Of a stretch of 22,162 nucleotides of DNA, positions 7,091 to 14,453 are shown piece by piece. Made by a program: the position numbers and the translations under genes. This DNA is from Bordetella parapertussis (lineage in GTDB: Bacteria > Pseudomonadota > Gammaproteobacteria > Burkholderiales > SG8-39): contig CAMDRY010000014.1 in assembly GCA_945906975.1 (NCBI GenBank), positions 1-22,162 on the forward strand, read 5' to 3'. Positions within the stretch are counted from its first letter, which is position 1, and every line of letters begins with the position of its first letter. The notes beneath the pieces are model-generated. The model was not told the origin of the DNA, searched no databases, and was given only the letters and a program-made list of their open reading frames with translations.

Positions 7091-8740
7091 GTGTCTGCTG
7101 CGAAAAGCAATCCGTATGAATTTGGACTTGACAGGAACCCCGCGAACAGCGCGCCGCTAAGCCCGCTGACTTTTATCGCCTGGACCGCTGAGGTCTATCC
7201 GCAACGAACATCTGTTATCCATGGCGGGCGGCGCTATACGTGGCAGGAAACGTATGCGCGCAGTCGCAGGCTTGCCTCCGCGCTGGCAAAACACGGCGTC
7301 GGCGTTGGCGATACGGTTGCGGCGATGCTGTCGAACACGCCTGAAATGATCGAGGCCCACTTTGGCGTGCCGATGACTGGCGCCGTGTTGAATGCACTCA
7401 ACACCAGGCTCGATGCCGGCGCCATCGCCTTCATGCTCGACCATGGTGAGGCGCGCGTGCTGCTTACCGACCGCGAATTCGCCCCGACCATTGAGGCGGC
7501 GCTGGCGCTGGTTAAAAGCCGCCCGCTGGTAATCGATATTGACGATGCCGAATTTACCGGCGATGGGAAGCATCTGGGGGAAATCGAGTACGAGGTATTC
7601 ATCGCGGCGGGCGATGCTGGCTATGCCTGGCAGCCCCCCGCGGACGAGTGGCAGGCGATCTGCCTCAACTACACCTCGGGCACCACCGGCAACCCAAAGG
7701 GCGTGGTGTATTCGCATCGTGGCGCGTATCTCAATGCCGTGGGCAACATTCTGACCTGGGGCATGCCGCGGCACGCCGTGTACCTGTGGACCCTGCCGAT
7801 GTTCCATTGCAACGGCTGGTGTTTTCCTTGGACGATGGCGGCCAACGCAGGTGTCAATGTCTGCCTTCGCAAGGTCGATCCGGTACCGATTTTTGACGCT
7901 ATACGCCGCCATCGCGTGACGCATTATTGCGGTGCTCCTATTGTGCATAGCGCCATGATCAACGCTCCAGTGGCCCTGCGCGAAGGTATCTCGCATGGTG
8001 TTTCCGCAATGGTGGCTGGCGCCGCGCCGCCGGCGGCGATGATCGAGGGCATGGAGACCATGGGGTTTGACCTGACCCATGTGTACGGCCTCACCGAGGT
8101 CTATGGCCCGGCCGCGGTCTGTGCCAAGCAGGACGAATGGTCGGAGTTGGACATCGTCAAACGTTCCGAACGCAACGGTCGCCAGGGCGTGCGCTACCTT
8201 CTCGAGGAAGGCATGACGGTGATGGATCCCCAGACCATGACGCGGGTTCCCGCCGACGGCGAGACCATGGGGGAAATCATGTTTCGCGGCAATGTGATGA
8301 TGAAGGGCTATCTGAAGAACCCGGCGGCCACGGCAGAAGCCTTTTCTGGCGGCTGGTTCCATTCCGGAGATCTTGCCGTGCTGTATCCGGACGGTTACGC
8401 TAAGATCAAGGATCGCTCGAAGGACATCATCATCTCAGGAGGCGAGAACATATCCTCGCTCGAGGTCGAGGATGTCATTTATCGGCATCCGGCGGTGATG
8501 GTTTGTGCAGTGGTTGCACAACCGGACGCGAAATGGGGTGAGACACCCTGCGCGTTTGTCGAAGTCAAGCCTGGAGCAAGCGTGGCTGAGCAGGACATAA
8601 TCGAGCACTGTCGCGCGCACATGGCGCGGTTCAAGGTGCCTAAAAAAGTGGTGTTTGGTCCGCTGCCGAAAACGTCGACCGGAAAAATACAGAAATTCGT
8701 CTTGCGTCAACAGGCCAAATCAATTGCTGCCATTGAATAA
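7091..8740 (+). CDS. Acyl-CoA ligase (AMP-forming; fatty-acid or DmdB-like)
   Basis: Activates a carboxylic acid to its acyl-CoA via an acyl-adenylate. The ATP-binding P-loop of the ANL superfamily, NYTSGTTGNPKG, is at about residues 193-204. The adenylation-domain hallmarks VYGLTEVYGP and GWFHSGDLAVLYPDGYAKIKDRSKD follow. The hinge/A8 region includes SGGENISSLEVED, and the C-terminal catalytic Lys (about 532) is in PKTSTGKIQ. The length of about 549 residues suits medium/long-chain or methylmercaptopropionate ligases. GTG 7091 is preferred because GGAGG (7081-7085) lies 5 nt upstream; ATG 7079 in the same frame would add four residues and has no good ribosome site. It is followed after 22 nt by the crotonase gene, so the two are probably cotranscribed. 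The acyl chain specificity is not determinable from sequence reading. Confidence 0.93.
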   Translation: MSAAKSNPYEFGLDRNPANSAPLSPLTFIAWTAEVYPQRTSVIHGGRRYTWQETYARSRRLASALAKHGVGVGDTVAAMLSNTPEMIEAHFGVPMTGAVLNALNTRLDAGAIAFMLDHGEARVLLTDREFAPTIEAALALVKSRPLVIDIDDAEFTGDGKHLGEIEYEVFIAAGDAGYAWQPPADEWQAICLNYTSGTTGNPKGVVYSHRGAYLNAVGNILTWGMPRHAVYLWTLPMFHCNGWCFPWTMAANAGVNVCLRKVDPVPIFDAIRRHRVTHYCGAPIVHSAMINAPVALREGISHGVSAMVAGAAPPAAMIEGMETMGFDLTHVYGLTEVYGPAAVCAKQDEWSELDIVKRSERNGRQGVRYLLEEGMTVMDPQTMTRVPADGETMGEIMFRGNVMMKGYLKNPAATAEAFSGGWFHSGDLAVLYPDGYAKIKDRSKDIIISGGENISSLEVEDVIYRHPAVMVCAVVAQPDAKWGETPCAFVEVKPGASVAEQDIIEHCRAHMARFKVPKKVVFGPLPKTSTGKIQKFVLRQQAKSIAAIE

Positions 8741-8762
8741 CGGGCAGATGAAGGAGGCAAGC

Positions 8763-9575
8763 ATGAGTGCACCCGCCACAAAAAATTCCCCGCTGTCGGC
8801 AGACCCCGTTCTTCTGCGAGAGCTAAGCGATGGCATCCTTACGCTGACCCTGAATCGTCCGGCCCAGTTCAACGCTTTGTCGGGCGAATTGCTCGAAGCC
8901 TTGCAACAGGCGCTAGACGAGGCCGCGGTCGATGTTGCGGTTCGCGTCATTGTCATTGGAGCCAATGGGCGCGGGTTTTGTGCCGGGCATGATCTGAAGG
9001 AAATTCACGCCCTTGGCACCCAGTCGCGTATTGAGGCCCTGTTCCAGCAATGTAGCCGTTTGATGACAAGCCTGGTGGCGATACCGCAGCCGGTCATTGC
9101 GAAAGTGCATGCGACTGCGACGGCGGCCGGTTGCCAGTTGGTGGCGCAGTGCGACCTCGCCGTATGTGCCGACAGTGCGCGTTTTGCCGTGAGCGGTGTG
9201 AACTTCGGTCTGTTCTGCTCGACCCCCAGCGTTGCGCTTTCCCGCAATCTGGGCCGCAAGCAGGCCATGGAAATGCTGCTGACCGGGGAGTTCATCGACG
9301 CACAAACCGCGCAGCGCCAGGGTCTGGTGAACAGGGTGGTGGCCGCCGGCGAACTGGACGCCGAGGTTGGCAGGTTGGCCGCCGTGATTGCAGCCAAACC
9401 CCGCGGTGCCGTCGCCGCCGGCAAGCGGCTTTTTTATCAGCAACTGGAAATGGGCATCACTCCGGCGTACATCTTGGCGAGTGAAGTCATCGCCTGCAAT
9501 GCCGCCAGCCCTGAGGGACGGGAAGGTATGACGGCGTTTCTGGAAAAGCGCGCGCCACAATGGCCCGGTCAATGA
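8763..9575 (+). CDS. Enoyl-CoA hydratase/isomerase-family protein (ECHDC3-like, catalytic Glu residues absent)
   Basis: Crotonase-fold protein of 270 residues. The oxyanion-hole and CoA-binding segment GRGFCAGHDLKEI is at about 70-81, and TGEFIDAQTAQRQGLVNRVV belongs to the C-terminal half. Compared with mitochondrial enoyl-CoA hydratase, the two catalytic glutamates are replaced: Glu144 corresponds to Gln125 (AAGCQLVAQCDL) and Glu164 to about Gly145 (FAVSGVNFG). The GLFCSTP segment and these substitutions fit the ECHDC3-type subfamily, so ordinary hydratase activity should not be assumed. ATG 8763 has a perfect AAGGAGG 5 nt upstream. It follows the ligase gene closely and precedes the LIV operon by 136 nt. 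It could be an isomerase, thioesterase-like or accessory CoA-binding protein. Confidence 0.9.
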   Translation: MSAPATKNSPLSADPVLLRELSDGILTLTLNRPAQFNALSGELLEALQQALDEAAVDVAVRVIVIGANGRGFCAGHDLKEIHALGTQSRIEALFQQCSRLMTSLVAIPQPVIAKVHATATAAGCQLVAQCDLAVCADSARFAVSGVNFGLFCSTPSVALSRNLGRKQAMEMLLTGEFIDAQTAQRQGLVNRVVAAGELDAEVGRLAAVIAAKPRGAVAAGKRLFYQQLEMGITPAYILASEVIACNAASPEGREGMTAFLEKRAPQWPGQ

Positions 9576-9638
9576 CGACGGGGGGCGGAGTCACCGGCCC
9601 GGTTGAACCCGTATAAAATACTGCTGCCAGCGCAAGTG

Positions 9639-9651
9639 CCCGAGACTCGGG
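9639..9651. promoter_or_regulatory. Perfect 13-bp palindrome upstream of livG
   Basis: CCCGAG, one central A, CTCGGG. It lies in the 136-nt gap between the crotonase stop and the livG start, downstream of an AT-rich TATAAAAT at 9612-9619 that could be a -10 element. The position suits a repressor operator, or the base of a short hairpin. Its function is inferred only from symmetry and position. Confidence 0.3.
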
Positions 9652-9682
9652 AGTGCCAAACAGCCAAGCCTCCGAAGCGATC

Positions 9683-9692
9683 GATAGCTATC
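9683..9692. promoter_or_regulatory. Perfect 10-bp palindrome GATAGCTATC upstream of livG
   Basis: Self-complementary 10-mer about 20 nt before the GTG start of livG and about 30 nt after the first palindrome. Two dyads in one short leader suggest a regulated promoter or regulated translation start for the LIV operon. The regulator is unknown; TetR- and GntR-type proteins commonly bind such dyads in acyl-CoA gene clusters. Confidence 0.3.
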
Positions 9693-9711
9693 ACTAACTG
9701 ACGGATTTCCT

Positions 9712-10464
9712 GTGGCCGAAGACACGATTCTCGAAACGCGAAAGCTGACCAAGGAGTTCAAGGGGTTTGTCGCGGTCAGTAATGTCGATCTGCGGGTCAA
9801 GCGCGGGCAGATTCATGCGCTAATCGGTCCCAACGGCGCGGGAAAGACGACGGTCTTCAACCTGCTGACCAAATTCCTGATACCGACAACCGGCACCATT
9901 CTGTTCAATGGCGTCGATATCACGGTCGAGCGTCCGGCGCAAATCGCCCGCCGCGGCATCATTCGCTCTTTTCAGATTTCTGCGGTGTTTCCACACCTGA
10001 CGGTTTTGGAAAACGTACGCATTGGCTTGCAGCGCAAATTGGGTATTTCCTATCATTTCTGGAAGCCGGAGCGCGTTTTGCTCGGACTCAATGATGAAGC
10101 GATGCGCTTGCTGGCCGAGGTCGGTCTGGAGGACTACGCGGAGACCGAAACTGTGGCGCTTCCCTACGGACGTAAGCGCGCCCTCGAAATCGCCACAACC
10201 CTGGCGCTGGATCCGGAGTTAATGCTACTGGATGAGCCGACCCAGGGAATGGGGCACGAGGACGTGCATCGCGTTACCGAACTAATTCGGAAAGTGGCGG
10301 CAAACCGGACGGTGCTGATGGTCGAGCACAACATGAGTGTCGTTTCCAGCATCGCCGACACGATAACCGTCCTGCAACGAGGCAGTGTGCTCGCCGAGGG
10401 GCCTTACGCAGAGGTCTCGGGCAATCCACAGGTCATTGAAGCTTATATGGGAACAGCAGCGTGA
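9712..10464 (+). CDS. livG: LIV-type ABC transporter ATP-binding protein LivG
   Basis: One of the two ATPases of a branched-chain-amino-acid-type (HAAT) importer; cytoplasmic, 250 residues. Walker A GPNGAGKTT is at about 38-46. The LivG-type signature is LPYGRKRALEIA, in place of LSGGQ. Walker B is LMLLDEPTQGM and the H-loop is MVEHNMS. The start is GTG 9712, giving MAEDTILETRKLTKEF; the ribosome site is poor, which could make initiation dependent on the structured leader upstream. The stop overlaps the GTG start of livF (GTGA at 10461-10464). First gene of a complete five-gene importer operon. HAAT importers in such clusters often carry aromatic or aliphatic carboxylates rather than leucine, so the symbol denotes family, not substrate. 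Confidence 0.92.
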   Translation: MAEDTILETRKLTKEFKGFVAVSNVDLRVKRGQIHALIGPNGAGKTTVFNLLTKFLIPTTGTILFNGVDITVERPAQIARRGIIRSFQISAVFPHLTVLENVRIGLQRKLGISYHFWKPERVLLGLNDEAMRLLAEVGLEDYAETETVALPYGRKRALEIATTLALDPELMLLDEPTQGMGHEDVHRVTELIRKVAANRTVLMVEHNMSVVSSIADTITVLQRGSVLAEGPYAEVSGNPQVIEAYMGTAA

Positions 10465-11186
10465 GCGCAGCCAGCGGCAACAATCGTCCGGTCGTCCTCA
10501 GCGTGCGCGACCTGCATGCATGGTATGGCGAGTCGCATATCCTGCACGGTATGAATTTCGATGTCCGGCAGGGCGAGGTGGTAACCCTTCTGGGTCGCAA
10601 TGGCGCCGGCCGCACCACCACGCTCAAGGCGATCCTGGGGCTTACCGGGCGTCGCACCGGGTCGGTCACGGTGGGAGGCGTGGAAACAGTAGGTATGCCG
10701 CCGCACCGCATTGCCCGGCTTGGACTCGGTTACTGCCCCGAGGAGCGGGGCATTTTCGCCAGTCTGAGTGCCGAAGAAAATCTGTTGCTGCTGCCCGAGG
10801 TGGGGCCCGATGGCATGGGCCTGGAGGAAATCTATGCCATGTTCCCGAACCTGAAGGAACGCGCAGACAGTCCGGGAACGAAACTCTCCGGCGGCGAGCA
10901 ACAGATGCTGGCGGTGGCCCGCATCTTGAGAACCGGCGCCCGGTTGCTGCTGCTCGATGAAATAACCGAGGGCCTCGCGCCGGTGATCGTGCAAAAGCTC
11001 GCGGAAGTCATTCTCCAGCTCAGGGAAAAAGGCTATACCATCGTACTGGTCGAACAGAATTTCCGCTTTGCTGCGCCCCTCGCGGACCGCCATTATGTGG
11101 TCGAGCATGGCGAGGTGGTGGAAACGGTGGCCAGCGACGAACTGGTATCAAAAACGCAGCTGCTTAACGAGTATCTTGGTGTTTAG
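10461..11186 (+). CDS. livF: LIV-type ABC transporter ATP-binding protein LivF (Arg in Walker A)
   Basis: Second ATPase of the importer, 241 residues. The signature LSGGEQQMLAVARIL is canonical. The Walker A reads GRNGAGRTT: the lysine that contacts the ATP phosphates is Arg (CGC). Walker B reads LLLLDEITEG, with Ile where DEPTEG is usual. The H-loop position has VEQN, as is normal for LivF. I believe the K-to-R version recurs in a betaproteobacterial LivF subgroup, so it is probably a lineage feature rather than a defect, but that is recalled and not checked. Starts with GTG inside the livG stop, implying coupled translation. A 55-nt gap separates it from livK. Confidence 0.92.
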   Translation: MSAASGNNRPVVLSVRDLHAWYGESHILHGMNFDVRQGEVVTLLGRNGAGRTTTLKAILGLTGRRTGSVTVGGVETVGMPPHRIARLGLGYCPEERGIFASLSAEENLLLLPEVGPDGMGLEEIYAMFPNLKERADSPGTKLSGGEQQMLAVARILRTGARLLLLDEITEGLAPVIVQKLAEVILQLREKGYTIVLVEQNFRFAAPLADRHYVVEHGEVVETVASDELVSKTQLLNEYLGV

Positions 11187-11241
11187 CAGTAAGGCGGAAC
11201 GCAACAGAATTTTTCGATTCAAAAAAAGAGGAGATCGCAAC

Positions 11242-12459
11242 ATGATATTGAAACGCAAACTTATGACGACTTTTGTGGCGGCGGCGCTGGGTGCCTGGGG
11301 TTCGGCGCAGGCCCAGGTCTCCGACAATGTGGTCAAAATCGGCGTGCTGACCGATCTTTCAAACATTTATTCCGATGTGGCCGGACAGGGGTCGGTGATC
11401 GCCGCGCGCATGGCGGTTGAAGACTTCGCCAAGGACGGCATGGTGTTGGGCAAAAAGATTGAAATCATCTCTGCCGACCACCAGAACAAGGCGGACATTG
11501 CCGCAAACATCGCGCGCGAATGGTTCGACAAGGACAAGGTGGACACCATCGTCGACCTGGTGTCGACCAACACGGCACTCGCCGCGATGGAAGTGGCGGA
11601 GCAGAAGAACAAGATCACCCTGGTTTCGGGCGCCGCGTCGCTGCCCATCACCAATGAAAAATGTACCGCTGGTACCGTGCACTGGGCATACGACACGTAT
11701 GCTTTGTCGGTCGGTACCGCGCAGTCGCTGGTAAAGCAGGGCAAGAAGTCCTGGTTCTTCCTGACCGCTGACTACGCGTTTGGCGCGGCGCTCGAGCGTG
11801 ATGCCACCGCGGTGGTCAAGGCCAATGGCGGCTCCGTCGTCGGCTCGGTCAAGCACCCGTTCCCGAACAGCGACTTCTCGTCCTTTTTGCTCAAGGCGCA
11901 GGGCTCCAAGGCTGATGTGATCGCGCTCGCCAACGCCGGTGCGGACACCATCAACTCTGTCAAGCAGGCGGCCGAATTCGGCATCATGGGTGGCAAGCAG
12001 GCGGTTGTGCCGCTGCTTATTTTTATCTCCGACATTCACAGCCTGGGCCTCAAGACCACGCAGGGCATGTTTGTGACCGAGGGTTTTTACTGGGATCAGA
12101 ATGACAAGACGCGCGCCTGGTCGAAGCGCTTTTTCGAAAAGCACAAGCGTATGCCCACCATGGTGCACGCCGGCGTGTATTCGTCCGTGCTCAATTACCT
12201 GAAGGCGATTCAGGCTGCCAAGACTGACGATACGGCGAAGGTCATGGCCAAACTCAAGAGCACGCCGATTGATGATGGCCTGTTCAAGGGCACCATCCTC
12301 GCCAACGGCAAGTTCAAGCACGACATGGTGCAGGCACAGGTCAAGTCGCCAGCCGAGTCGAAGTCGCCCTGGGATTACTACAAAAATGTAACGGTCATCC
12401 CAGCCGATATCGCCACGCAGCCGATCGCGCAATCGACCTGCAAACTGCTGAAGAAGTAG
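11242..12459 (+). CDS. LIV-type ABC transporter periplasmic substrate-binding protein
   Basis: Periplasmic receptor of the importer, 405 residues, Peripla_BP_6 type. The signal peptide is residues 1 to about 24 (MILKRKLMTTF, then a hydrophobic stretch ending GSAQAQ). The mature protein begins VSDNVVKIGVLTDLSNIYSD, the usual start of HAAT receptors, and continues with the two-lobed fold (AARMAVEDF; KTTQGMFVTEGFYWD). ATG 11242 follows AGAGGAG with 8-nt spacing, the strongest ribosome site in the operon, fitting a receptor made in excess. A hairpin with a T-rich tail follows the stop, before livH. The YWDQND-type hinge region resembles receptors often annotated for branched-chain amino acids, but the ligand is undetermined. 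Confidence 0.93.
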   Translation: MILKRKLMTTFVAAALGAWGSAQAQVSDNVVKIGVLTDLSNIYSDVAGQGSVIAARMAVEDFAKDGMVLGKKIEIISADHQNKADIAANIAREWFDKDKVDTIVDLVSTNTALAAMEVAEQKNKITLVSGAASLPITNEKCTAGTVHWAYDTYALSVGTAQSLVKQGKKSWFFLTADYAFGAALERDATAVVKANGGSVVGSVKHPFPNSDFSSFLLKAQGSKADVIALANAGADTINSVKQAAEFGIMGGKQAVVPLLIFISDIHSLGLKTTQGMFVTEGFYWDQNDKTRAWSKRFFEKHKRMPTMVHAGVYSSVLNYLKAIQAAKTDDTAKVMAKLKSTPIDDGLFKGTILANGKFKHDMVQAQVKSPAESKSPWDYYKNVTVIPADIATQPIAQSTCKLLKK

Positions 12460-12474
12460 GCGCTTGTAAAAAGC

Positions 12475-12504
12475 GGGCGGGAGGAATCCCGCCCTGTATT
12501 GTTT
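12475..12504 (+). terminator. Hairpin with T-rich tail between receptor gene and livH
   Basis: GGGCGGGA and TCCCGCCC form a perfect 8-bp stem around a GGAA loop (12475-12494), followed by TGTATTGTTT. A smaller hairpin CGCTT/AAGCG lies just before it. The position, 15 nt after the receptor stop within an otherwise continuous operon, suggests partial termination or 3'-end protection that raises receptor mRNA over permease mRNA. Confidence 0.7.
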
Positions 12505-12602
12505 AGTTGGGGCCTGCTTTTGAGGCGGTTCCAGGTACAGTTTGATGCCGCAACCCCGGTCGATAATTTCGGTCTGGAGCGGTGCTTGCAAAGGCAAACC
12601 CG

Positions 12603-13523
12603 ATGTTCGAGATGCTAGGCATCACGCCGCAGGCCCTGCTTGCCCAGTTGTTGGTCGGCCTTATTAACGGCTCGTTCTACGCGATATTGAGCCTGGGGCT
12701 GGCGATAATTTTTGGGCTGCTTAACATCATCAATTTCACCCATGGTGCGCAATATATGCTGGGCGCATTTGTCGCCTGGCTTGGGTTGACCCAGCTTGGG
12801 TCCTGGTTCGGACAGCCCGATTTCACCGTTAATTACTGGTTCGCGCTGGTGCTCTCACCGCTGCTGGTCGGTACGTTCGGAATTCTGATCGAACGCACCA
12901 TGCTCAAACGGCTTTATCATCTTGACCACCTTTATGGTCTGTTGCTTACCTTCGGGCTTGCGCTGATTATCGAGGGCATGTTCCGCCACTGGTATGGCAT
13001 ATCCGGCGAGAGCTACGAGGTGCCCGAGTTGTTGCAGGGGGCCATTCGTCTGGATGAGATCGGCATTATCCTGCCCAAGTATCGCATCTGGGTTGTGTTC
13101 GCTTCGCTTGTGGTGTGCTTTGGCACCTGGTATGTCATTGAACGAACCCGGCTTGGCGCCTACCTGCGCGCAGGCACCGAGAACCCGCGACTGCTTCAGG
13201 CTTTCGGCATCAATGTGCCGCTGATGATCACGCTGACCTACGGTTACGGCGTTGCGCTCGCCGGATTCGCCGGGGTGCTGGCGGCGCCGATTCTGCAGGT
13301 GAACCCGATAATGGGCTCCAATCTCATCATTGTGGTGTTTGCTGTGGTGGTGATCGGCGGCATGGGTTCGATCCTCGGTTCCATCCTGACCGGTCTTGGT
13401 CTCGGTTTGATAGAGGGGCTGACCAAGGTGTTTTATCCGGAAGGTTCTGCGGTTGTCATTTTTGTGATCATGGCGATTGTGCTGTTGCTGCGTCCGGCCG
13501 GGCTGTTCGGCAGGGAGAAATAG
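12603..13523 (+). CDS. livH: LIV-type ABC transporter permease LivH
   Basis: Integral inner-membrane permease, 306 residues. Strongly hydrophobic throughout, with about eight predicted membrane spans. It carries the BPD_transp_2 family segments INGSFYAILSLGLAIIFGLL and NIINFTHGAQYMLGAF at the N-terminus, GTENPRLLQAFGINV (cytoplasmic loop contacting the ATPase), and the C-terminal VVIGGMGSILGSILTG. ATG 12603 is preferred, with AAGG 8 nt upstream; GTG 12582 in frame has its GGAG only 2 nt away. The distance of 143 nt from the receptor gene, containing the hairpin, contrasts with the 2-nt gap to livM. Confidence 0.94.
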   Translation: MFEMLGITPQALLAQLLVGLINGSFYAILSLGLAIIFGLLNIINFTHGAQYMLGAFVAWLGLTQLGSWFGQPDFTVNYWFALVLSPLLVGTFGILIERTMLKRLYHLDHLYGLLLTFGLALIIEGMFRHWYGISGESYEVPELLQGAIRLDEIGIILPKYRIWVVFASLVVCFGTWYVIERTRLGAYLRAGTENPRLLQAFGINVPLMITLTYGYGVALAGFAGVLAAPILQVNPIMGSNLIIVVFAVVVIGGMGSILGSILTGLGLGLIEGLTKVFYPEGSAVVIFVIMAIVLLLRPAGLFGREK

Positions 13524-13525
13524 GC

Positions 13526-14452
13526 ATGGATCGAACCCGCATCATCTTTGTATTGCTTTTCGTCGCCGGCCTTTTGTTACCGTTCCAGGATGTCATTTAC
13601 CTGGTTTTTGCGATGCAGTTGCTTTGCTTCGCCTTGTTCGCCTGCGCCTTCAACCTGTTACTCGGTTTTACCGGACTGCTTTCTTTCGGCCATGCGGCAT
13701 TTTTTGGCAGCGCCGGTTACATCACCTCTTATGTCTGTAAAGAGTGGGGCTGGACCCCGGAGGTCGGCGTGCTGGCGGGCGTGGCCGTCTCAACCGCACT
13801 AGGCTGGCTGGTCGGTAGCCTCGCCATCCGGCGGCAGGGTATTTACTTTGCAATGATCACGCTGGCCTTGTCGCAAATGGTGTTTTTTCTGGCACTGCAG
13901 TTCCCGTTCACGCATGGCGAGGATGGAATCCAAGGCGTACCGCGCGGAAAATTTCTCGGTATCGTCGATCTGTCAGGCGACGTGGCCATGTATTACTTCA
14001 CCTTTGCCGTTTTTGTTCTTGGTTTTGCGCTGGTCTACCGCACCATCCATTCCCCCTTTGGCCAGGTGCTCAAGTCGATTCGCGAGAACGAGCCGCGGGC
14101 GATTTCCCTCGGTTACGACGTCGAGCGTTTCAAGCTGCTCGCGTTCATGCTGTCCTGCGCCTTGTCGGGCCTTGCCGGGTCGACCAAGTCGCTGGTGTTC
14201 CAACTTGCTACGCTGACCGACGTGCACTGGCACATGTCAGGGCAGGTGGTGCTGATGACCCTGTTAGGGGGTATGGGCACCATATTCGGCCCGCTGGTCG
14301 GCGCCGGCGTAGTGATTGGCCTGGAAAAATACCTTGCCGGCATCGGCTCTTGGAGCACCATCGTCACGGGCGTTATTTTCGTTGTCTGTGTGCTGGCCTT
14401 CCGGCGAGGCATCGTCGGCGAACTGGCGGCGCTGTACAGCGCAAAAAAATAG
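13526..14452 (+). CDS. livM: LIV-type ABC transporter permease LivM
   Basis: Second inner-membrane permease of the importer, 308 residues. It has multiple hydrophobic spans, LLLGFTGLLSFGHAAFFG near residue 45, the ATPase-contact loop SIRENEPRAISLGYDVERFK, then FMLSCALSGLAG and LLGGMGTIFGPLVGA. ATG 13526 lies 2 nt after the livH stop, with GGAGAAATAGG upstream. It is the last gene of the operon: its TAG ends one base before the stop codon of the convergent CoA-transferase gene, leaving no room for a dedicated terminator between them. Confidence 0.95.
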   Translation: MDRTRIIFVLLFVAGLLLPFQDVIYLVFAMQLLCFALFACAFNLLLGFTGLLSFGHAAFFGSAGYITSYVCKEWGWTPEVGVLAGVAVSTALGWLVGSLAIRRQGIYFAMITLALSQMVFFLALQFPFTHGEDGIQGVPRGKFLGIVDLSGDVAMYYFTFAVFVLGFALVYRTIHSPFGQVLKSIRENEPRAISLGYDVERFKLLAFMLSCALSGLAGSTKSLVFQLATLTDVHWHMSGQVVLMTLLGGMGTIFGPLVGAGVVIGLEKYLAGIGSWSTIVTGVIFVVCVLAFRRGIVGELAALYSAKK

Positions 14453-14453
14453 A

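Noticed and set aside
7157..8362. 401-codon minus-strand frame opposite the acyl-CoA ligase
   Set aside because: Shadow frame; no start site or family resemblance, while the plus strand encodes all ANL-superfamily motifs.
11359..12597. 412-codon minus-strand frame opposite the LIV receptor gene
   Set aside because: Antisense shadow with His/Arg-rich low-information sequence; the plus-strand receptor has signal peptide, ribosome site and family motifs.
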